8,634 nt of DNA, taken from NCBI GenBank assembly GCA_013813345.1, contig JACCRW010000169.1, positions 1 through 8,634 of the forward strand, given 5' to 3'. Source of the stretch: Actinomycetota bacterium (GTDB lineage Bacteria > Actinomycetota > Thermoleophilia > Gaiellales > Gaiellaceae). The notes under the pieces were generated by a model. The model saw only the letters and a list, made by a program, of their open reading frames with translations, was not told the origin of the DNA and searched no databases. This document shows positions 6,109 through 8,634 of this stretch, in pieces; position 1 is the first letter of the stretch; each line of letters opens with the position of its first letter. A program made the translations under genes and the position numbers.

Positions 6109-6449
6109 TTGGAGCCCGAGCAGCCGAGCCAGTCGTGGCCGAAGCGGCGCATCTCGCTGATGATCGGCAGCAGTCCCTCGCCCTTCACGGTCAGCTCGTA
6201 CTCGACGCGCGGCGGCGACTCCGGGTAGCTCTTGCGCACGACGAGGCCCTCGGACTCGAGCCATCTCAGCCGCTCGGAGAGGGTTCGCGGGCTGATTCCG
6301 CGGCATGAGTGCTCGAGCTCCGAGAAGCGCCTCGCGCCTTCAGAGAGGTCGTGGACGAGCAGCGCTGTCCACTTCGCGCCGATAATCTCCGCGCACGCCG
6401 CCACCGAGCAGGTCGCGTCGTGGACGGGATTCATTGTGCGTGGGGACAT
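6105..6449 (-). CDS. HxlR-family winged-helix transcriptional regulator
   Basis: This 114-residue regulator has the HxlR (DUF24) layout: an N-terminal Cys-containing segment ATCSVAAC (Cys14, Cys19); GAKWTALLVHDLSEG with the family's typical 'KW' helix; RRFSELE; the recognition helix GISPRTLSERLRWLESEGLV (about 54-73); and the wing RKSYPESPPRVEYELTVKG. These proteins bind DNA as dimers, and several (HypR, YodB, QorR) sense oxidants or electrophiles through an N-terminal Cys near the position of Cys14. Redox sensing here is inference. The start chosen is ATG 6449, 6 nt after a TACAAT box. A longer reading from 6551 would translate promoter DNA, and ATG 6434 is a shorter alternative. It is convergent with pepT, with shared stop bases. 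It follows the amidohydrolase gene on the same strand after 144 bp, so it probably has its own promoter. Its target is unknown. Confidence 0.88.
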   Translation of the reverse strand: MSPRTMNPVHDATCSVAACAEIIGAKWTALLVHDLSEGARRFSELEHSCRGISPRTLSERLRWLESEGLVVRKSYPESPPRVEYELTVKGEGLLPIISEMRRFGHDWLGCSGSN

Positions 6450-6455
6450 GCCCGG

Positions 6456-6461
6456 ATTGTA
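6456..6461 (-). promoter_or_regulatory. -10 box TACAAT for the HxlR regulator (leaderless layout)
   Basis: Read on the minus strand, TACAAT (5 of 6 matches to TATAAT) is followed by 6 nt and then ATG 6449, so the transcript should begin at or beside the start codon. This is the best -10 match in the window. No clear -35 is seen; a 10-bp palindrome GGACCGGTCC lies 14 bp further upstream (6476-6485), where a regulator could bind. Confidence 0.5.
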
Positions 6462-6499
6462 CTCCCGGCTCTCACGGACCGGTCCACGCCGACGATGGA

Positions 6500-6525
6500 C
6501 CCACCTCACCACCCCCCACCCACCC
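6500..6525 (-). other. G-run tract on the minus strand (possible G-quadruplex)
   Basis: On the minus strand there are G runs at 6525-6523, 6521-6519, 6517-6512 and 6502-6500. The first two loops are 1 nt each and the last is a longer 9-nt loop. It sits between the amidohydrolase stop and the hxlR promoter, on the coding strand of both genes. It could be a structured tract affecting transcription or simply GC-rich spacer DNA. Confidence 0.3.
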
Positions 6526-6593
6526 GCGGGGAATCCAGCATACGGCGGCAACTGCGTCGTGCGTGTGACCGCTTCGTGCCGATCGTGTGTCGA

Positions 6594-8129
6594 TCAGTCC
6601 CAGGGCGGCGGGTCGTGCACCCAGCGGCCTCCAACCATCGTCGCCACGACCCGGAGCTCCGCGAGCTCCTCGGGCTCGACGGCGAACGGGTCGCGATCGA
6701 GCACGACCGCGTCCGCGAGATAGCCGGGCAGGAGCTTCCCGCGCCGGCGCTCGTCGCCCGAGAGCCACGCGGGATTGACGCACGTCGCCTGGAGCGCCTG
6801 CTCGACGGTCAGCGTCTCCCCGGGCCGCCAGGCCGGGCGCGCGTCGATCGTTCGGGTGACGCCCGCGGCGATCCCGGCGAGCGGATCGAGCTCCTCGACG
6901 GGCGCATCCGAGCCATTCGCCAGCAGCGCGCCGGATTCCCGGAGACTGCCGAACGAATAGGCGCCGTCGAGTCGATCCGGCCAGAACCGCTCGGCCAGAT
7001 CCCGGTCGGAGGGAGCGTGGCTGAACTGGACCGAGCAGGCGATCCCGAGGGCGGCGAACCGCGGCAGGTCCTCGGGCGCCAGGCACTGCGCGTGCTCGAT
7101 GCGGTGACGCAGGCCGAGCGGCTGCCAGGAATCTCGGGTCGCCTCGAATGCGTCGAGCGCGTCCCGGTTCGCCTGGTCGCCGATCGCGTGCACAGCGACT
7201 GGCCAGCCCGCCTCGGCCCCGCGTCGGACGATCTCCTCGAGCTCCTCGCGGCTCGTGATCCGGACGCCGCTCCCGTCCGTCAGGAGCGCGGTCCGCGAGC
7301 CGAGCGTGCCGTCCATGAAGCACTTGAGATATCCGATCCGCAGGAACTCGTCGCCGAAGCCCGACCGGAGCGAGAGCTCGGCCGCGCGGTCGACGAGGTG
7401 GTGCGGGATCGAGCCCCAGACCCGGAGCGAGAGGTTCCCCTCGTCGCGGAGCCGCTGGAAGATCCCGGGCGCGCCGAGCCAGCCGTCCTTGTCGTGCACG
7501 GCGCAGACCCCACGCGAGTTTGCGAGCTTGATCCCCGTGCGCGTCGCCTCGACCCACTCGTCCTGCGTCGTGACGACGTAGCGGTCGCGGAACCGCCACG
7601 CGGCCTCCTCGCGCAGGATCCCCGTCGGCTCGCCCTGCTCGTCGCGCTCGACGACGCCGCCCTCGACCTCGAGGTCGCCGCCCGCCTGAGCGAGCGCGGC
7701 CGAGTTGAGCCAGACGGAGTGGTAGTCCTTCGAGATGAAGAGCGCGGGCGTCTCGCCGGTGACCTCGTCGAGCGCCTCCTTCGTCGGCTCGGTCGGCGGG
7801 CTCCAGTCGCCGTCGCGCCAGCCGTAGCCTCGCAGCCAGCGCCCGGGCGTCGTCTCGGCCGCACCCACTCGCGCGAGCGCCTCCTCGAGCGAGCCGCAGC
7901 CGTCGAGCTTCACCTGCCGCTGGGCGAGCGCCCAGGTCGGGAAGTGGACGTGCGAGTCGGTGAATGCGGGAAGGACGCAGCGGCCGCCGAGGTCGATCGT
8001 CTCCGGGCTCGCGAGTGCGCTCTCGTGGACGCCGACCCCTCCGGCGACGAGCGGCCCCGCGACCGCGAGCGCTCGCGAGGTCGGCAGCGACGGGTCGAGT
8101 GTGCGAACGATGCCGTTCTCGAGGATCAC
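6594..8129 (-). CDS. Amidohydrolase family 3 (YtcJ-like) metal-dependent hydrolase
   Basis: This belongs to the Amidohydro_3 branch of the amidohydrolase superfamily, TIM-barrel enzymes that hydrolyse amide or related bonds with one or two metals. NfdA (N-substituted formamide deformylase) is a characterised relative. It has 511 residues from GTG 8129. Motifs counted from there are FTDSHVHFP (His60, His62) after the first strands; YLKCFMDGTLGSRT with the likely carboxylated Lys269; VAVHAIGDQANRDAL (His314); HRIEHAQ (His346); and NGSDAPVE with catalytic Asp408. It ends in the usual small beta-domain 'GKLLPGYLADAVVLDRDPF'. No signal peptide is seen. GTG 8150 would add 7 residues. Still longer readings run into the divergent acyl-CoA dehydrogenase gene and are its antisense. 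It is divergent from that gene across 40 bp, and the HxlR regulator lies downstream. The substrate cannot be inferred: this family is widely annotated but rarely assayed. Confidence 0.9.
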   Translation of the reverse strand: MILENGIVRTLDPSLPTSRALAVAGPLVAGGVGVHESALASPETIDLGGRCVLPAFTDSHVHFPTWALAQRQVKLDGCGSLEEALARVGAAETTPGRWLRGYGWRDGDWSPPTEPTKEALDEVTGETPALFISKDYHSVWLNSAALAQAGGDLEVEGGVVERDEQGEPTGILREEAAWRFRDRYVVTTQDEWVEATRTGIKLANSRGVCAVHDKDGWLGAPGIFQRLRDEGNLSLRVWGSIPHHLVDRAAELSLRSGFGDEFLRIGYLKCFMDGTLGSRTALLTDGSGVRITSREELEEIVRRGAEAGWPVAVHAIGDQANRDALDAFEATRDSWQPLGLRHRIEHAQCLAPEDLPRFAALGIACSVQFSHAPSDRDLAERFWPDRLDGAYSFGSLRESGALLANGSDAPVEELDPLAGIAAGVTRTIDARPAWRPGETLTVEQALQATCVNPAWLSGDERRRGKLLPGYLADAVVLDRDPFAVEPEELAELRVVATMVGGRWVHDPPPWD

Positions 8130-8137
8130 GGCCGCCC

Positions 8138-8143
8138 AGCCTA
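8138..8143 (-). promoter_or_regulatory. Possible -10 box TAGGCT for the amidohydrolase
   Basis: Minus-strand TAGGCT lies 8 nt before GTG 8129, one base more than in the other leaderless-looking starts here. A GGAGG at 8148-8144 is 14 nt from the GTG, too far to serve as a normal Shine-Dalgarno. If the start were GTG 8150 instead, this box would lie inside the gene. Confidence 0.3.
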
Positions 8144-8157
8144 CCTCCACCCACCGG

Positions 8158-8163
8158 TACTCT
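8158..8163 (+). promoter_or_regulatory. -10 box TACTCT for the acyl-CoA dehydrogenase (leaderless layout)
   Basis: TACTCT matches TANNNT and ends 6 nt before GTG 8170, with no Shine-Dalgarno or clear -35. It lies 14 bp from the opposing box of the amidohydrolase, so the two divergent promoters share the same 40-bp gap and polymerase cannot occupy both at once. Confidence 0.45.
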
Positions 8164-8169
8164 CCGGCC

Positions 8170-8634
8170 GTGGCCTGGGACGTCCTCACGGAGGAGCAGC
8201 GCGAGATCCGCGAGCTCGTCCGCACGCTCGCGCGGGAGCGGATCGCGCCGCGTGCTGCCGAGATCGACGAGTCGCACGAGTTCCCCTGGGACGTTGTCGA
8301 GGTCTTCCGCGAGCACGAGATCTTCGGACTCCTCTTCGAGGAGGACTGGGGCGGCTCGGGCACCGGCACGTTGCTCGCGCTGGTCGCGATCGAGGAGGTC
8401 TCGAAGGTCTGCGCGACGAGCGGCCTCCTCCTCGCGGTGCAGGAGCTCGGCTCGCTCGGGCTGAAGCTCGCGGGCTCGCAGGACCAGAAAGAGCGTTACC
8501 TCCCCCGGCTCGCGTCCGGCGAGTGGCTCGCCGCCTACGCGCTCACCGAGGCCGGCTCCGGCTCCGACTCGGCGGCGATGCGGACGACAGCGCGCCTCGA
8601 CGGCGACGAGTACGTCCTCAACGGGAGCAAGCGT
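8170..8634 (+). CDS. Acyl-CoA dehydrogenase, N-terminal part (partial)
   Basis: The first 155 codons of an FAD-dependent acyl-CoA dehydrogenase, which oxidises the alpha-beta bond of acyl-CoA in fatty-acid or branched-chain amino-acid breakdown. The frame is open from GTG 8170 to the right edge. Residues 4-110 are the N-terminal helical domain (LTEEQREIRELVRTLARERIAP, then EFPWDVVEVFREHEIFGL, EDWGGSG and IEEVSKVCATSGLLLAVQ). Residues 124-136, ALTEAGSGSDSAA, match the family signature [GAC]-[LIVM]-[ST]-E-x2-[GSAN]-G-[ST]-D exactly; this loop contacts FAD and substrate. The middle beta domain begins at about 137 (TTARLDGDEYVLNGSKR). The catalytic Glu is expected further on, beyond the window, so chain-length preference cannot be read. 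The full protein should be about 380 residues. The start is supported by the leaderless -10 box and by the conserved distance to 'LTEEQREIRE'. Confidence 0.92.
   Translation, partial: MAWDVLTEEQREIRELVRTLARERIAPRAAEIDESHEFPWDVVEVFREHEIFGLLFEEDWGGSGTGTLLALVAIEEVSKVCATSGLLLAVQELGSLGLKLAGSQDQKERYLPRLASGEWLAAYALTEAGSGSDSAAMRTTARLDGDEYVLNGSKR

Noticed and set aside
6476..6485. ACCGGT palindrome shared by the hxlR upstream region (within GGACCGGTCC) and the 8153-8158 divergent gap, as an HxlR operator
   Set aside because: A 6-bp GC-rich palindrome is expected a few times by chance in a window this size, and the flanks differ between the two sites.
6581..6595. Small hairpin GATCG-TGTGT-CGATC at the amidohydrolase stop as a terminator
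   Set aside because: Only a 5-bp stem and no U-tract; too weak to call in DNA of this composition.
6472..8316. Long open frame of about 614 codons on the minus strand in a different frame from the amidohydrolase
   Set aside because: Its product is Arg/Ala/Gly-rich low-complexity sequence typical of a GC-rich out-of-frame reading, while the overlapping frame encodes a clear Amidohydro_3 enzyme with all metal ligands.

Overview
The window looks like ordinary chromosomal housekeeping DNA from a very GC-rich bacterium. GC is about 70% by eye, third codon positions are almost all G or C, and GTG and TTG starts are common. The primary sigma factor is compact: a short region 1.1 runs straight into regions 1.2 to 4 with no long insert. 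Together with leaderless promoter layouts this suggests an actinobacterium, perhaps a deep-branching one such as Thermoleophilia. That placement is inference; there is no rRNA gene here to test it.

Left part (1-2365, all + strand): the last 37 codons of a probable glycosyltransferase; a membrane-anchored TPR protein; and a primary sigma factor (rpoD/sigA type). The sigma gene has a recognisable -35/-10 promoter overlapped by an inverted repeat, a strong Shine-Dalgarno before a TTG start, and a hairpin that begins inside its stop codon. From 2341 to 2638 there is no gene. This stretch holds two copies, 119 bp apart, of a 52-bp palindrome-rich repeat resembling a REP element, then a promoter for the next gene.

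Middle part (2639-6108, + strand): an endonuclease/exonuclease/phosphatase-fold hydrolase, then two M20-family metallopeptidases with overlapping ends. The first is dipeptidase-like and the second is a PepT tripeptidase. They probably form a peptide-degrading unit that turns di- and tripeptides into amino acids in the cytoplasm.

Right part (6105-8634): an HxlR-type regulator on the minus strand, convergent with pepT (the two stop codons share a CTAG); an Amidohydro_3 (YtcJ-like) metal-dependent hydrolase, also minus; and, divergent from it across only 40 bp, the first 155 codons of an acyl-CoA dehydrogenase that runs off the window.

The most notable pattern is in the starts. Two genes with a clear Shine-Dalgarno (sigma factor and EEP hydrolase) have a -35/-10 pair with 17-bp spacing and a short 5' leader. 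Five genes without a Shine-Dalgarno each have a TANNNT box 6-8 nt before the start codon, as expected for leaderless mRNAs. I found no defence system, mobile element, CRISPR array, RNA gene or biosynthetic cluster.
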